Assembly (NCBI GenBank): GCA_911728455.2
Contig: OU452229.1
Location: 16,930,754 to 16,994,753 of the forward strand
Source of the DNA: Marthasterias glacialis
Taxonomy: Eukaryota > Echinodermata > Asteroidea > Forcipulatida > Asteriidae
DNA length: 64,000 bases
Direction of reading: 5' to 3'
The position numbers and the translations under genes are program-made. This document shows, in pieces, positions 1 to 13,172 of the stretch. Within the stretch, counting starts at the first letter, position 1. Every line of letters starts with the position of its first letter. Below the pieces are notes generated by a model. It was not told the origin of the DNA and ran no database searches. It saw only the letters and a program-made list of their open reading frames with translations.

Positions 1-590
1 CGATCTGGACCGAAATCTGCTTGCATGAAAAACAGCTTATCGTTCGGAGCCGTGCAAGCAGAAAGAGGAAACGCTGTGTTATACGGTCTTGAAACGATTA
101 CAGAATGTCAGGGGGAACAAAATCTTATTTTGGCTTCAATTATTGGCTTCATAATGTAACCTATACCCTCCAAAAATAAATTCGAAATAAATTTGATTTT
201 GCTAATCGATATAAGCGAAGGTGAAATTTCGGGTTATCAAAAGCTATTTTCTCAAATTGGACTGTATTTTAAAATGTAAATATCTCCCTGGAGGATTAGT
301 ACTGGTAGGTACTGTATAAACAATGAGCTTACGATTGCAACTACTCTAATTTGTTTTTGATAATTAACAATATTGTACTCTGTCTTTAATTGGCATGTTT
401 AATACCGTAACTGCCAAGCTATAGGTTTGCGGCTTGTCTGTTATTCCAAAGATAGAGGACTTGTTTTGAAGCTAATTGTTTTCGTTATGTGTGGGAGGTT
501 TTTGTTTCATGTATAGTCAAGTTGGTAGTGTTTCGCTTTAGCTTCAGGTCCATGCACACAGAACCGAAAGTCGTATTTCTCTCTTCCCCC

Positions 591-622
<32 letters not shown>

Positions 623-2250
623 TACTTTGCTCAGATTTCCCGTGAACGTATACCGTTTGTACAAACACAACCTGGTACAACGTATAGCAGTAAACCTGTA
701 TGCTTTTTCCGGCCTTCCTTCATGGTAGCACTACACTGTGTACTTCCGGGATCGACACCTTAGGTCCTGTACTTAACCAAAAATCACTCGCGTAAACTTT
801 CACAGGTCTACGCATCCGTACCATTTAAGGTGAAATATAGGATTGGTAAAGCTGATAGTGCAATTATTCTTTTTGACATAATGGTTGACCCTATAGGAGT
901 GTGCTAGGCTTGGGAGTACTCTCTTTAATTAGATTAAAAATCACTCTTTTCGATTGAGGCCGGGGACAGATCTTTTGCAGTTTGTCCCTATAGTTTCAAT
1001 CTAATGTAGTAAATTTCAGTCGGACATTTTAAGAGAGTACACAGACAAATTTACCCAAAGCAGATAGTGCCCTGGTAATATGTCCACCATTCCTTATAAT
1101 GGCTAATACCTTTAGTTGTGTGATTTAATATATACATGGAAAAAAACTGTGAAAATTTGGGCTCGATCCGTCGTCTGAGTCAGGAGACAATTGTGAAAAA
1201 CCGTACACACTTTTCACACATTGTCCTTAATAATTTTCGATATGTTTCAATCGAAATTAAAATCGGTTTATTCACATTCTATGTTCTCAACTTTGACAGA
1301 ATTTCAGACACAGAAATATTTCTATGGAAGATTGGTAACAGTATGAATATATTCATGTATTCTACCTTTTAAAATGTGTAAGAAACTGGGAAATTGATAC
1401 TAAGGTATGGGAGAGGTGAACTAACTGTTTTAAAATTATTTATTTAATTTTGTTTTTTAATGAACAAATTTGGATCGAAGTGGGCCTATCTGATGTTTTT
1501 AATACCTCTATATAATCCACCGGGAAGAACATGTTCATGTTTTGAACGTGGTTGAATCAATTTGAATCTTGAATCTTGATCTTCAAAACGCAAAGACGCG
1601 TTAAAACCGAAGCCCATTACGTCACTATTGTTTGTTATTGAACTATTCACCCGGACCTTTCAGCTTTCAAGGTGAACGTGTTCTCTAATGTAGTTGTGGG
1701 GTCATTTTACTTCATAAATGCAATATTCATTTTCAAAAAAAACCTTTATTATTGTAGGTCAATATTATAATAATTAATGGTGGTCAAACCATTGCTTTCT
1801 TAATTTTTACTTACTGGGCTTCAAACCAGATTTACCCATAGAGCAGTTTCCCCTCAGTATTGTCATAGGTTTGTTTATGTTGGGGACCAGCAGATGGAAC
1901 CTTGTCACACTTGTTAACGGCAATTTCGAGGCAACTGATTGCATTGCATGTGATTGCATCGCAGTGTATGTGAAAAAGAACACTCCCGTAGTTCAAGAAA
2001 CATGATGCAGTCATATAGGCGTAGGGACTCTTTGGTTGGGGGGGGGGGACACAGGGGTTGATTTGCCCGAATTTTTAACAGAACTAACATTGCCTCACTG
2101 TCCGTAAAAAGTGATAGTAGAAAATGCAAAGTGAATGTTTTTTTTAACTCTTGGAGATTGACTGAAGTCGGTTGTCTGTAAATGGTCTCGTTTGAGCAGG
2201 CCCTTAAAAGTCCATTCTAAGTGAATGTGACTTTAGAATAGTTCAAGTAT
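1..2250. other. No supported gene; AT-rich noncoding DNA
   Basis: Only short open frames occur here and none resembles a known protein or has a convincing splice context. Apart from the C/CT microsatellite listed separately I see no structured element. Confidence 0.6.
586..622. repeat. Poly-C followed by (CT)n microsatellite
   Basis: A run of about 15 C is followed directly by about eleven CT dinucleotides. The short open frames that cross it on both strands are products of this low-complexity tract. Confidence 0.95.
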
Positions 2251-2257
2251 CGTTGTC

Positions 2258-2345
2258 AGCCACGGGGGGATTCGAACCAACATTCCGGTGACCCATCACA
2301 AAGCGTGGAATCTCCTGCACATTGCATTCTGGAGCTGTATTGACT
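2258..2345 (-). repeat. Decayed tRNA-derived SINE fragment
   Basis: Read on the minus strand, the segment contains GGTTCGAATCC, a good RNA polymerase III B-box, inside otherwise tRNA-like sequence. The 5' half is too decayed to assign an isotype. A chance B-box cannot be excluded. Confidence 0.35.
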
Positions 2346-2820
2346 ATTATCGAAGAAATGCTGAAACGGGTTCTACGAACTAGTTTAGCTGCCCTAACAT
2401 CTTTCCCTGTTTTCACAGTATTAAACCAAAGAAAAATAAGACTGATCGAATAAAATTACATGTGCAAATGAAATACACAGAGATAAGAGTAAATAAATGT
2501 GATACTGCAGTGGGATCCATTCAAAACCAAAGCTGGTAGACGATGGTCCATTTAAAGCATGGACTCACATTGAGCCTTTAAGAATAAGAGAAAAAAGGAA
2601 TTGCCAAGTTACAGAGGAATGCGTGACCGTTCAAACCAATGTTACCAAAACGAGGCAAGAAGGCACCTGGTTGCAGAATGGAATGCAAAATTATTCTTTG
2701 CAAGTGTTCAATACCATCATCTTGTTTTTTTCTTCTACAAAATGCATACAAGTAAACAGAGGCTGGTTATGGGGAAAAAAATTCAAAATTAGTATAAGGA
2801 CTTCATAAGGACTTGTGTAT

Positions 2821-2851
<31 letters not shown>

Positions 2852-3480
2852 TTTGTATTCAGGTCGTGAAATTCTCTTATTTCCCACAACAAAAGCTTCC
2901 ATGTGTGGCAGCGTGTTTTAAAGGTGACGCGGAATTTCCGGTCGCCAGGTTTAACCACCAGCGGATTTGAGTGAATCAAAAAAGAGAGTTAGTACGTCTA
3001 AAAGGAAACTAGCCAGGGCATTCTCTGGAAAGCCAACGGATGGACTGGACGCTTTAAAGTCAAAGCCTTGGCACCTTCAGCAATGAAATCAAGTTTCCAA
3101 CAACCAAGTATGAAGTAAAGGTAAGTATTGTAACAGGTATTGCAATTTCAATATCCAAACTGAATAACTAAATATACCGTTGGGGGGGGGGAATGAACAC
3201 CGAAAACTTTAATTTAGTACTGGATATTAGAAAGATCTAACTGTGATAGTTTCATTTGAAATGTCGTTTTCGTGAAAAGTTTAATTTAAAGAAGCATACA
3301 ACACAAACAAAAACAAACAAATCAAACCCCCCCCCCCCAAAAGACCAAACATCGTTGATTGTTGGCAGAACATTTTTTTTTTCGTCGAGAAATAAATCTA
3401 GTTTGGTAAAGAATACTCAAATCCAAGCTAGTATTAATTCGGGTACAGAAAAAAATAGTACTCCAGTACAGACGATAACG
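2346..3480. other. No supported gene; includes (TTTA)n microsatellite
   Basis: About ten TTTA units lie at 2817-2855, with short C and G homopolymers near 3182 and 3329. No coding signal stands out. Confidence 0.6.
2817..2855. repeat. (TTTA)n microsatellite
   Basis: Roughly ten uninterrupted TTTA/ATTT units. Confidence 0.95.
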
Positions 3481-3489
3481 AGTGATATA

Positions 3490-3850
3490 GATAAATAGTA
3501 CTCAAGTATGGCTGAGTACGAGTACTCAAGGACGGACGAGTACGAGTTAGTAGATAGATAAATAGTACTCAAGGACGGACGAGTACGAGTTAGTAGATAG
3601 ATAAATAGTACTCAAGTACGGACGAGTAAGGGTTAGTATATTTATATAGTACTCAAGGACGGACGAGTACGAGTTAGTAGATATAGATAAATAGTACTCA
3701 AGTACGGATGAGTACGAGTTAGTAGATAGATAAATAGTACTCAAGGGCGGACGAGTACGAGTTAGTAGAAAGATAAATAGTACTCGAGTACGGACGAGTA
3801 CGAGTTAGTGTAGATATATATAGTTATATAAATAGTTCTCCAGTAAGGAC
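3490..3850. repeat. 43-bp minisatellite, about eight units
   Basis: The motif AAATAGTACTC recurs at 3493, 3560, 3603, about 3645, about 3689, 3732 and 3775, giving a 43-bp spacing for most units. Each unit has the form TAGTACTCAAGGACGGACGA plus GTACGAGTTAGTAGATAGATAA, with single-base differences. The last unit is the most decayed. The open frame on the minus strand with repeated SYSSVLEYY peptides is simply this repeat. Confidence 0.9.
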
Positions 3851-3881
3851 AGGTACGAGTTGGTGAAGAAATTGTACTCTG

Positions 3882-4009
3882 GGCTCGACTTTACAAGGTC
3901 CTAAAATTCGTGCGTTGTTTGTATTGCCATAATGATTTGTATGGTGTATGGTGATGTCACATTATTCTAAGCAAATTAAGATTGCTACACATCTTTGTGA
4001 AATCGACCC
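3882..4009. mobile_element. Short MITE-like element, tcgatttcacaaa family
   Basis: The left end GGCTCGACTTTACAA and the right end TTTGTGAAATCGACCC are imperfect inverted repeats. The interior shares the words ATAATGATTTGTAT and GTGATGTCAC with the element at 42767-42909, so the two are copies of one family. No transposase is encoded, as expected for a non-autonomous DNA element. Confidence 0.6.
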
Positions 4010-4747
4010 CGATGAGCGAGTGTCGAGTGAGAAATGAATTGAATTAAATACAAATATATTTTTAATAAACATTCGAATGCTTGATCTAGTACATTTTGTA
4101 AATTTCTAAAGATTTCGTAACTTCGAAAAATGGAACGATATAGAGGAATACTTTCCTCGACTACTGGTACATGTTCTTCAACTATTACCATTACATAATA
4201 TATTGATATATTGTTTCCAGTTCCTAATACAATATTTTTGATAAGTAGTCGATTCCTTTTAATCCTGAATTATGTTACATGTTTTGTACCATGGGTTGAG
4301 ATCAAGAAGTGGATGGAAATACTTAAGCCCATCTACCCGAATGTTGACTTTTAGGTATGCACTGCTTATGTTGTAATAAAGGCATAGGAATAAGTTTCTA
4401 CCGTATGGCTCTGTTCTAACTCAAAAATGTTTTTATTTATTTTATTTAAAACCATATTTAACGAGGATGACCCATTCAGCACAGCTGATATTTGGGGGTC
4501 CTCACAATCTATAAAAAAAATACATCAAAGATAAAATACAATACAATAAAGGCAAGACTTTGCCAGAAAGAGCACGGGGGGATGGGCAAGATTGACTAAA
4601 TTGCACCCCCTAGCAGCCACCACAACATTACAGATGGGAGTTAAAATTGCACACAAAAAGATGTGATAGACAACTAATTGTCTTTACTTTGCACCGTACT
4701 AGGGGTTTGATTAAAAAGTCAAGCGTGTATTTTTCTTCTTCTAACAG

Positions 4748-5027
4748 TGTGTCTCTATACTGCAACATCAACAAACCCCGAACCTTTCAGACAAAGGTCG
4801 ACCCAATCAGTCCACCATTTAAAGACCAAGACGCTTTCAATCAATTCATTACAAGAATGACCAAAGTCCTAATTTGCGACTACCGAATCTTCACTCGGGC
4901 TACCGGCACCGCGGCAGAGGCCAGCTCCCAGGCCTGCTTGTACGGCCAATACGCCGGTACAGGTTTACCCTGGATTATCAGCTACATCCGAGAAGTAGTC
5001 TTTCCGTCCAATATCCTGGAGCAATAA
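4748..5027 (+). CDS. Possible terminal coding exon of an unrecognised gene
   Basis: A strong splice-acceptor context (TTTTTCTTCTTCTAACAG) ends at 4747 and is followed by about 93 codons without a stop, ending at a stop codon at 5027. The interval is richer in G and C than its surroundings, mainly from 4870 to 5030. I do not recognise the protein. An overlapping frame is also open to 5101, so the coding frame is not certain. No partner exon, promoter or polyadenylation signal was identified. It may be a chance open frame next to a chance acceptor. Confidence 0.2.
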
Positions 5028-5419
5028 TTGCTCAAATCCGAAATTATCGGAGGAAACTTTCTGTTACAGAAGAACAAGGGTGGTTTATCAAAAGGATATA
5101 AGAGAAAAGGGATGGGTTTTTAACCTTTCGAACTCACGTCTTGAGAGGATGATTCGTACAACATTGACTTTGCGAATAATTGCAATCTTTGGATTGTCAC
5201 GAAAGAAAACATGTCACAAAAAATAAACTCGAGAAGATCCAACTGGAAGTCTATGATCATCATGTTTTTGAAACAATGACGTGTATCTGTCTTTTGTTTC
5301 ATTAACAAAAGATTGATGGTAATCATAGAACAATGGCTTGTTGTACTTGTTATATCCCTAATGTCTTATTTCAGCAGATCGATCTTAAACGCAAAGACTG
5401 GATGTTAACCCTATTATAA

Positions 5420-5772
5420 GCCCCAGCTCAACATTGGCAAGAAGAAAAAACATAAATGTACATATACCTTACACGGTACATAAAGATGATGGTAAACAAC
5501 TTTCCTTGAAATATTTCTGCCTGAAGTGTTATTGTTTTTAGATGATAAATGAGGTTCGATCCAAAATTAGTTTTCGTCTCAGTGAGACGAAAACTATAGG
5601 AATGCGTATATAGGAATGCGTACAAAAATGATGAATGCATTTTTACCGTTTTCTCGCAAACGAAAGAACCAAATGAGCTGACATTTTCACAGGTTGGTTT
5701 TATTACATTTAATCTTGATTTAAGCACAGAATGGAAGCATTTACAGACTCTTTATCAATGTTGAGCTGGGGC
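5420..5772 (+). mobile_element. MITE with GCCCCAGCTCAA ends and internal hairpin (copy A)
   Basis: The ends GCCCCAGCTCAACATTGG and ATGTTGAGCTGGGGC are terminal inverted repeats enclosing about 350 bp without a transposase. A near-perfect palindrome with 13-base arms (AGTTTTCGTCTCA / TGAGACGAAAACT) sits in the middle. Three other copies occur at 6619-6890, 55072-55409 and 59640-59966. Several copies abut TTAA (TTAA before AGCCCC, or GGGGCT followed by TTAA), which suggests a TTAA target as in piggyBac-like elements. This assignment is tentative. Confidence 0.8.
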
Positions 5773-6618
5773 TTTAAACGCAAAGACTTTGTCTAGAGGT
5801 AAGGGTTGGTGTATACAAAAATGAAGAGTAAAGTTACAGTTTTTAAAGATACAATGTTTCCTGTGTTTGACTGCCTTCTTTCTGTCTCTTGGAGGTGTAA
5901 TCTTCAAGTAATGTGTAGCATGATATGCGGAATATTTACTGTTTGATTGATACCACTACCTGTTGAAACTCTGATGAGCTTTTGATCACTCGTTCAATCA
6001 TTCAATCATTTAGTCAAGAATACCATTGTTATCGGTTCCAATAATGGAAGAGCGTGATAATAGGCTGTTCCGTCTCGTGGTAGTGTATTGGACATCCCAC
6101 TGTCCATACTTGATCCATCTTAAAGCTTTGTACTTACCAAGGATTTGTTCAAGACATGCATCAATGTCATAGGATTAACACTGTTGAAGTATGTCAAAGT
6201 AGAAGAGATTATTGTAGTCATTTTTTTTTGTAGTTTAACCTTCGAGTGTAGAACGCCGTATGCCATCGCAGTTCCAATTGCTGCCTAATCTATAGTCAAA
6301 ATTTAGTAGATGTTTTGTCATTTTGTCGTTTTGTCAGATTGTTGTAAGTTTAAAGTTAATCAAATCATTACTTGGGAATCGTGAATTACAGGGAATATGT
6401 TTAGCCTCAAATAGACCGTACGAAAGACAAATTTTTTGATTGTCCTTCCTTGTCCTCACTGCCTGCAGATGAGGCGGATTCACGGCACACCCTTCGTAGG
6501 GAGAGGGAGAGAGCCCCGGTGCTTGACGGTTGGTGCAGAAACAACCCTCGTTGTTCTATTTCTCTGTTTTGTTGTGGTCTCGGGAGACGATTGTCTTATT
6601 TCAGCAGATTGATCTTAA

Positions 6619-6890
6619 ACCTGTGAAAATGTCAGCTCATTTGGTTGTTTCGTTTGCGAGAAAACGGTAAAAATGCATTCAGCATTTTTGTACGCATTCC
6701 TAGAGGCAGAGTCCTCGTCTCACTGAGACGAAAACTAATTTTGGATCTTATTTCATTTATCATTTAAAACCGATAACACTTCAGGCAGTTAATTTTTCAA
6801 AGAGAGTTTTCTACCGTCATTTTTATACCATGTATGGTGTATGTAATTCTTTGAACAGTGTTTTTCTTCTTACCAACGTTGAGCTGGGGC
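6619..6890 (-). mobile_element. MITE copy B, inverted and truncated
   Basis: This is the same family as copy A in the opposite orientation. It starts inside the element at the CTGTGAAAATGTCAGCTCAT segment and ends at the intact terminus GTTGAGCTGGGGC, followed by TTTAA. The internal hairpin is kept (TCGTCTCACTGAGACGA). One terminal inverted repeat is missing, so it could no longer be mobilised. Confidence 0.75.
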
Positions 6891-9840
6891 TTTAACAATA
6901 GTATGATTTTTTTCATTTTAGATTGTCAAGCACAGCATGTACAATAATATTTTGAAAATGTAATTGCTTTTTATGGTAGATTTTGTTTAAATCAAAATAT
7001 TGTCTAGAATGTTTCTAAGATTTGAAACTGTGCATGGTGGGAATACAATCTAGTGAGGTTAGTGAAGACACTACATAAAACTCTCTCTAAGAGCTGTGGT
7101 GGTTCTGAAAAGAACAGGTGATGTTGTTTTTTTTTTATTCCGAAGAAAGCGGCTGTGAGTTAGCTAGATCATCTGGTCGGAGCAATGCCCTGGTCATGGT
7201 CGATTTTGTTCAATGGATAACACACACTCATTTATCAGCCATGATGCAGTAGTTCTTTCCGTTCGCCCTTCAGTAAGTGTTCTCTCATGCCACGTGACAA
7301 AACACTTTCTCGAAATGTGTTCTGCCTCGTGGGAATTAAACATTCAGACACGTTAAAGCGCTTTTGTTTTTTTTAAACAATTCACGGTGTGTATAATTAC
7401 AGGAAATCTGACTTTGTTTTATTTTTGCGGAAACTGACCTGAGAGGCTTAAACCATATGTCAAAACAACATCGGGGAAAAGTTAAATGCACTTAGTCGTT
7501 TTTTGTGATCTGTTCTTGTTCCCATGCCCCCTTTTTTGATATACTTTTTGAAACAAAATAAACAAAACCTATTTATTAAAAGTACACATGTAACTTTTGG
7601 ACGATAAAACCTTCACCCCCACATAGTACCGGTACCCGGTGAGGAAACCATGATGTGGGCCACCTATGACAATGCCCGTTTGTTCTGTTTTTTGTGGGTT
7701 TTGGGGTTTTTTTCCCTTGGCCCCTATACGTTATCGTCAGAGAATTGTGTTAATGGTTTTGGCGGGACGTTTCTCTTTTTTGCGTTTCACTTATGGTTTG
7801 GATTTTTACTTAAACATGTTAACTAAATGTAGGGTTGGGGTGTTTTCCTTGTTTGTTTTGGGGTTTCTTTTTGGAATATTATCCGGGACTAAGAGGCCTG
7901 ATGTCGCAATTTGTTTGGAATTGTCTTTGTAAAAAGGCCAAGATTTTATCAATTTGATTTTTACTTTATAATCACCATTCAAAAACTATTGCAAACTGTT
8001 ATGAGGCGTTTTATTTCTGATTTTTATGTGCTTTTTAATCAATCGCATATAAAGCTGTTTTTATAAGACTATAATTTGATACCATTAAGTTGTTTGTGTC
8101 GATGTTAACTGAGCTCTAAAACACTACACTTTAGCCGGGCTGTTGTCACCCCGTGGAAACTGACCTGACGGACAATCAAAAGCCTTACCACCATGGTCAT
8201 CAAGATAAGTGCAAGAATTACCGCAACTACCTGTAAAAAAATTGACAGCCGTCTAACCAACTGTATTCTAAACTCCTTTGACCGATTCAAACAGTTGAGA
8301 TCAGAATAGAGGTCAGGGGGTCGAGAGCCCCTCGCTATTGTTTTGAAGTTTTCCCTTATTTTTTTGCCAAGTTTCTACACTTCCCATGGTTGTGTGACAG
8401 TCCTGTTTCAATTAGGCCGATCGTCGCCGGTAAAATGCCTATTTTTACCCTCTGGGAAGAGGGGCTTGTAACGGGGTGCTTGGAGTGGGCACATGGGCAT
8501 CGTGTCAACAGGGAAACTACCCCAGACTTTAAAATAATGTTGTTTCTCATTTCTTAAAGGCGTGGTGTAATCATTACTACTTGGAGGCAACAGATAACTT
8601 TTCTTCGAATGACGATATTTTCATGTTTGTTCATTAAGGAAGAGTCTACCTATGTAGTTTATCTTGCCAAATAATTAACTAAACCAATTATTATAAAAAA
8701 CTGAGGAATTAAGCAATGTCACTCTCCATCCCGAGAGGCTAGTTAGGCCTAATCTAATATAAATGGTGCAAATCATGTCTGTTTGAAATCTTCCATCAAT
8801 CACCAGACGGTGATCCATAAAAAAAGCTAATATCAACAAAATGCATTTACAGTAATTGTCGAAAATGGTTACCGGTATACAAAATGTTATGCTGTGTCTA
8901 ATAGGTTTGACTAATGCACATGTTCCATGATTCCTATGCCTCGGTTACTTATTGATGCAATTTGCAGATATTGTGACCACACCCGAAAAATGAGAGCGAG
9001 CCAAAAGTCGGCTGTAGCAGGAAGCGACGTGTCGAATTCAACGTTTACCACATGAACATTTTTTTTTTTTAGAACTAACGTACTTCCAAGTCTTCCACTA
9101 ATTTCAATGATGTGCAATACATAATTACCATTATTTACCATAGGAAAACTCTTTGACAACAAACTCCCCCCCCCCCCCACAACATGTTGTTTCGGTTTTG
9201 AAGAAAATGTAGACTTTTAGTGAAAGGAGTAACGGCTGCTTTAAAGTTGTAATTTGTTCCGAGCAGACGATGTAGGTCATACCGTCTCTAATCTTAAAGT
9301 TCCCAACCACCTGTCATCGTCTACAATATCGTGAGAAACAGTCAAGGCGCATGTTTCTACTAATTTGGATAAATTAATGAGATACAAAACATTCCTTAAA
9401 CTGTTTGATTGAGTAGACATGTGGGAAAGTGCACACCTCACAGGGGAGAGAAAGCTGGAGCACAAGGGGAAATTATTATTCTGTAACATGTATGGACGTT
9501 AGATTGAGATGAATGAATACCTTCTTGTGGTGCATGTCGCTTTCCTTGTCTGACAAAATAAACTAATTTGTTATCTCGAAGATGAGATGCGTAATAAAAG
9601 AAACCACGTGTAAGTTAACTATTCGCTCTATAATGATCATGGTATTAATTTACCCTGGAATGGGTTCTCATGCTCAGCTTCTGGTTTTTAGGAGAGTAAA
9701 AGAAAATCGAAATTTGATCTTATGATGCACAGTGCTCTCTCGTGAATTTTGAGCAGTGGTTTGAAAGCGAGCAATCTGCACATATTCATTATTATTTCAA
9801 AGTATCTAATTGGCGAAAATGATGAGAAGTTCAGATATAA
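6891..9840. other. No supported gene
   Basis: The stretch is AT-rich with homopolymer runs. A segment near 7088-7118 matches the start of the retroelement tail at 23931. Open frames are short, and two hydrophobic ones (7666-7932 on +, 8105-8290 on -) lack splice or start context. Confidence 0.55.
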
Positions 9841-9849
9841 ACTGAATCG

Positions 9850-10040
9850 TGTTAGGCCGCGAACAGGCACGTGCCCCCCACACAAATTTCCAGTGACCCC
9901 CCCCCCCCATGTGCCCCCGTTGAAAAAAGTTGACACATGTAATTCATTAAAAAAACATGGTACCTGCCCCCCCCCCCCCGCACCCCAAACTGAAAAGCAA
10001 TCCCCCTGTGACCCCTAGTGAAAAAATCCTGGCTACGCCG
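9850..10040. repeat. C-tract-rich dispersed repeat
   Basis: Three runs of C alternate with AAACATGG-like spacers, and the segment ends in ATCCTGGCTACGCCGCTG, a terminus resembling the ends of low-copy DNA elements common in marine invertebrate genomes. No matching left inverted repeat was found. The open frames on both strands come from the C runs. Confidence 0.5.
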
Positions 10041-12960
10041 CTGTTCCCATGCATGCACTGCCTAGCTTTGGAAAACCGTACATGTTGTATCCCGCTCTCC
10101 CACGAACCAATGAAGAAACAGTAACAGTTATAATTCCACTTTGTGAATTTCTCTTTTCTAAGATCCATTTCTTTTCGGCTTCAGTGTTTAAAAAGGCACC
10201 CTCTTCCCTCAATTCAACAGGGAAATGTGTTTACTATTTTCCAACAAAATACGAACTTCTTTCGCTGTCAGATTGACGCCATTATTACTGACTAAAAGTC
10301 AGTTAGGCGTCCGCCATTTTTGTGTTTTTTCCCCTTCATGCGTTACCAGTATCACTACACCTTAATGTAAGATTGAATCATCATAGCGTAACGAGGGTAC
10401 TCATATAACGACGTCAACTCGGGATGGCGTTCCCGCCCTGCAACACGATCTACTCGTCATCTTTTTTGTCACCAATCAATCTTTATTTTCATATTCCATC
10501 TGAAGTTATTTTACGGAGCGCTCCCTCGACGTCAGAATTGCTTAACTCGACAGATCATCCATTCGAGAGTGTCCAGGAGAACGATCACAGGGACAAGCAG
10601 CTGAATTCAATTTCATCATCTCCTGCAACTCTCTTCTCTTTTTTTTTCTATTTCTTGACAAAATTATTTTTAGGATTTTTTTTTTTTTTGTTTTTTTTTT
10701 TGCTTTGAGAGTGATTGAAAAAGTTTGGGAATATGAAGGAAGTCCCCAACGGGACAAAATGTAGAGGAGTGTGTTCCTTCTCCTGCCCACCGTCTTAAAT
10801 ACTAGAGGTTAAATCTTAAGACCATCAGGTGATGCATCGGTCATATTTATTAAAATGCAGAACTGAACGTAAATGCCAGGTTTATAAACTTCATCTTGTT
10901 TGAAGTATGTGACACATTGTTTTCAAACGAAACATCAGTATAAAAGTGAAGCTGGCCCTGATGGGGTCTATTTATAACTGGACAGCATGCTGCTGAAGTA
11001 AACAAATTTCTACTATTGGGGAAATAACCGGGCGCCAATTACAAATGGGTACATAACATGGTGTTTTGGCTGGTACCCATTCCATGGTAAGCACAATGCC
11101 TTGATTATGTGTGTGGTGACCTTGAATAATGCTGATGCACACGATTGTGGGTGGGTTGGTTGCAGCACACCATAAGTTTGACACTTACAACGCCGGCTAC
11201 CCAGTCAGAGTTGGGATGTAATTCAAAAGGCCAAAATTGTCACAGGAAATTATTAGAAACAAAGATATAAAGCCAAGGTGCAAGAATTAAAAACAATTAT
11301 AGTATTTTGTTTTAAATTATTATAGTTTGTTGTGACCAACCCAGAGACAGTGTGATTCTACGATCTATTGTCAAAGAAGGTTAAATTGTGGGAAGGTGGT
11401 GTCTACATTTTCAAAATCTGTCAATACTTGAACTATATATAAGAAGGGCAAACAAAACCAAGCATATTTAACTTTTTGGTGTTGCATGGATTTTGATTTG
11501 ATTCGGAACATACCAGAAAGTTGCGTCATGTAGTTGCAATGGCATAAGCCTTTTTCTTGAAGTATTTAGTACAGTTTTTATCAGCGATGGTGTATGTTGG
11601 GTCATGTCCAATGATAATTCGATTGATACGAGGAGCGGTCCCCGCCCCCAATCCCAACCCCCGCATCCGGCAATCAAAATTGTTCTCCAAACCGTATTCG
11701 AAAAAAGGTGCGTATAACCGTCTCGCACGAAGGGGGTCCTCCTTCATTGTAAACATTACTTAACGTATAGATGCTGAAAACGTGTACTTTGAAAGCTTGG
11801 CTTCGTGTTGAGTAATGTATCAAACATTTTCTATCATGGACAAGTATTTCATAATGAGTATTGCAACAACCCGAATGCAATTTGTTTGCCAATTAGTAAA
11901 CGTTCAGTTCAATTTGTTGTGTAAATGGTTTAAATTTGGTTGATGTTACAGGCATACATTGGCGTACATTAACCATAACGAATGTATCCTTTATTTTTCA
12001 AAAGTATAAAAAAGAGATCATAAAACTTCTGGTGGGGTTGTTGTTTGAAACTTGAGGGCACTTATCATTTAAGTCGCTTGTTTTTGTGCATACCACATGA
12101 CACCATTGTTAAACTGCTGCGTCTCCGTAGTTTGCATAAGCAACCCTCCTGGCCACAACGGAGCAAATAATGACGCACGCCGTGAACAGCTAATTGTCCA
12201 AAGCAATTTAAGGTCACCGAGTTCTAGAATTCACAACTGCGTAGCCTAATTTTTCTTGCTTAAAAGCCCGCAGGAGAAGGAAAAAAATATGAACCCGTAC
12301 ATAAACCCAGTGCAATGACTCACTGCACTGGAGTCAGTACTCAAAAAATGGCGGGTAAATTGATGGAGACTGCTGATCTTTTGCGTTTTGATATCTTGTG
12401 TATACTGAGGACAAACAAAACAGACGCTGCCAACATGCTGCACGTTGGACTCGCGCCATTTTGGATTTTACTGTTTAAACAATACAAGTTATAAATGTTT
12501 GTGGAATAATAAAAGTCAGCTGCTGTTTTAGTTGTGCTAAAAGATTTGTAAGATAAATTGCGTGATTGTGGCGTAGCCTCCTACAATTATTACACTGTCC
12601 CAATAGTGAACTACCTAATATGTACCCCAAGGCAGTATGCATTGAACGCTATAAACCTGTACACTCAGGAAGATCCAATTTATCGAATCTTAGAGGAGAG
12701 GGAAACGACCAATCAACCACTTCTGTTACCATACGTTTCGTTATTTCCCATCCATTACAGTGATGTGCTGGCATACACTGCACTAGGATTCATGTTGTTC
12801 ATGCAACCAGCCCTCACAGCCCAGTGATTTTTCCCCCTTACCTTGGCACAAACCCCTTCCACACTTTAAACGAAAAATACAATCATCCTAAATCACAGCA
12901 ACTCAAACCATACACATCACACACTCGTGTCGTGCACTACTTACGCGAACTCGCACAACG
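10041..12960. other. No supported gene
   Basis: Only short open frames and homopolymer tracts (T-rich at 10637-10703) are visible. Nothing recognisable was found on either strand. Confidence 0.55.
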
Positions 12961-12998
12961 GATATGAGTAACGCGGACCTGTTGATTTGCGCGGGAAT

Positions 12999-13056
12999 CC
13001 AATCAGGAAAGTGAATAGGGCCTCACTCGTGTATCCCTCCGCCAGCTGATTTGCAT
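12999..13056 (+). promoter_or_regulatory. Possible promoter: CCAAT box and octamer
   Basis: A CCAAT box (12999-13003) and a perfect ATTTGCAT octamer (13049-13056) lie 46 bp apart in a locally CpG-richer stretch (12920-13050), upstream of the candidate exon at 13173. Octamer plus CCAAT is a known arrangement of POU-factor promoters, but no TATA box or transcript evidence is available here. Confidence 0.3.
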
Positions 13057-13172
13057 AATTACAAGGACGGCTTGCAGACTATACATGATGAGTGTTCACA
13101 GACTTGGAGTAGTTGTTCAAAGGCGAGGCAGCCCCTCGCTTGGCGAGAAAATAGTTATTCTGCGACCCTTGC

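Noticed and set aside
9850-10040. Coding potential in Pro-rich frames
   Set aside because: Proline runs arise only from poly-C tracts in a dispersed repeat.
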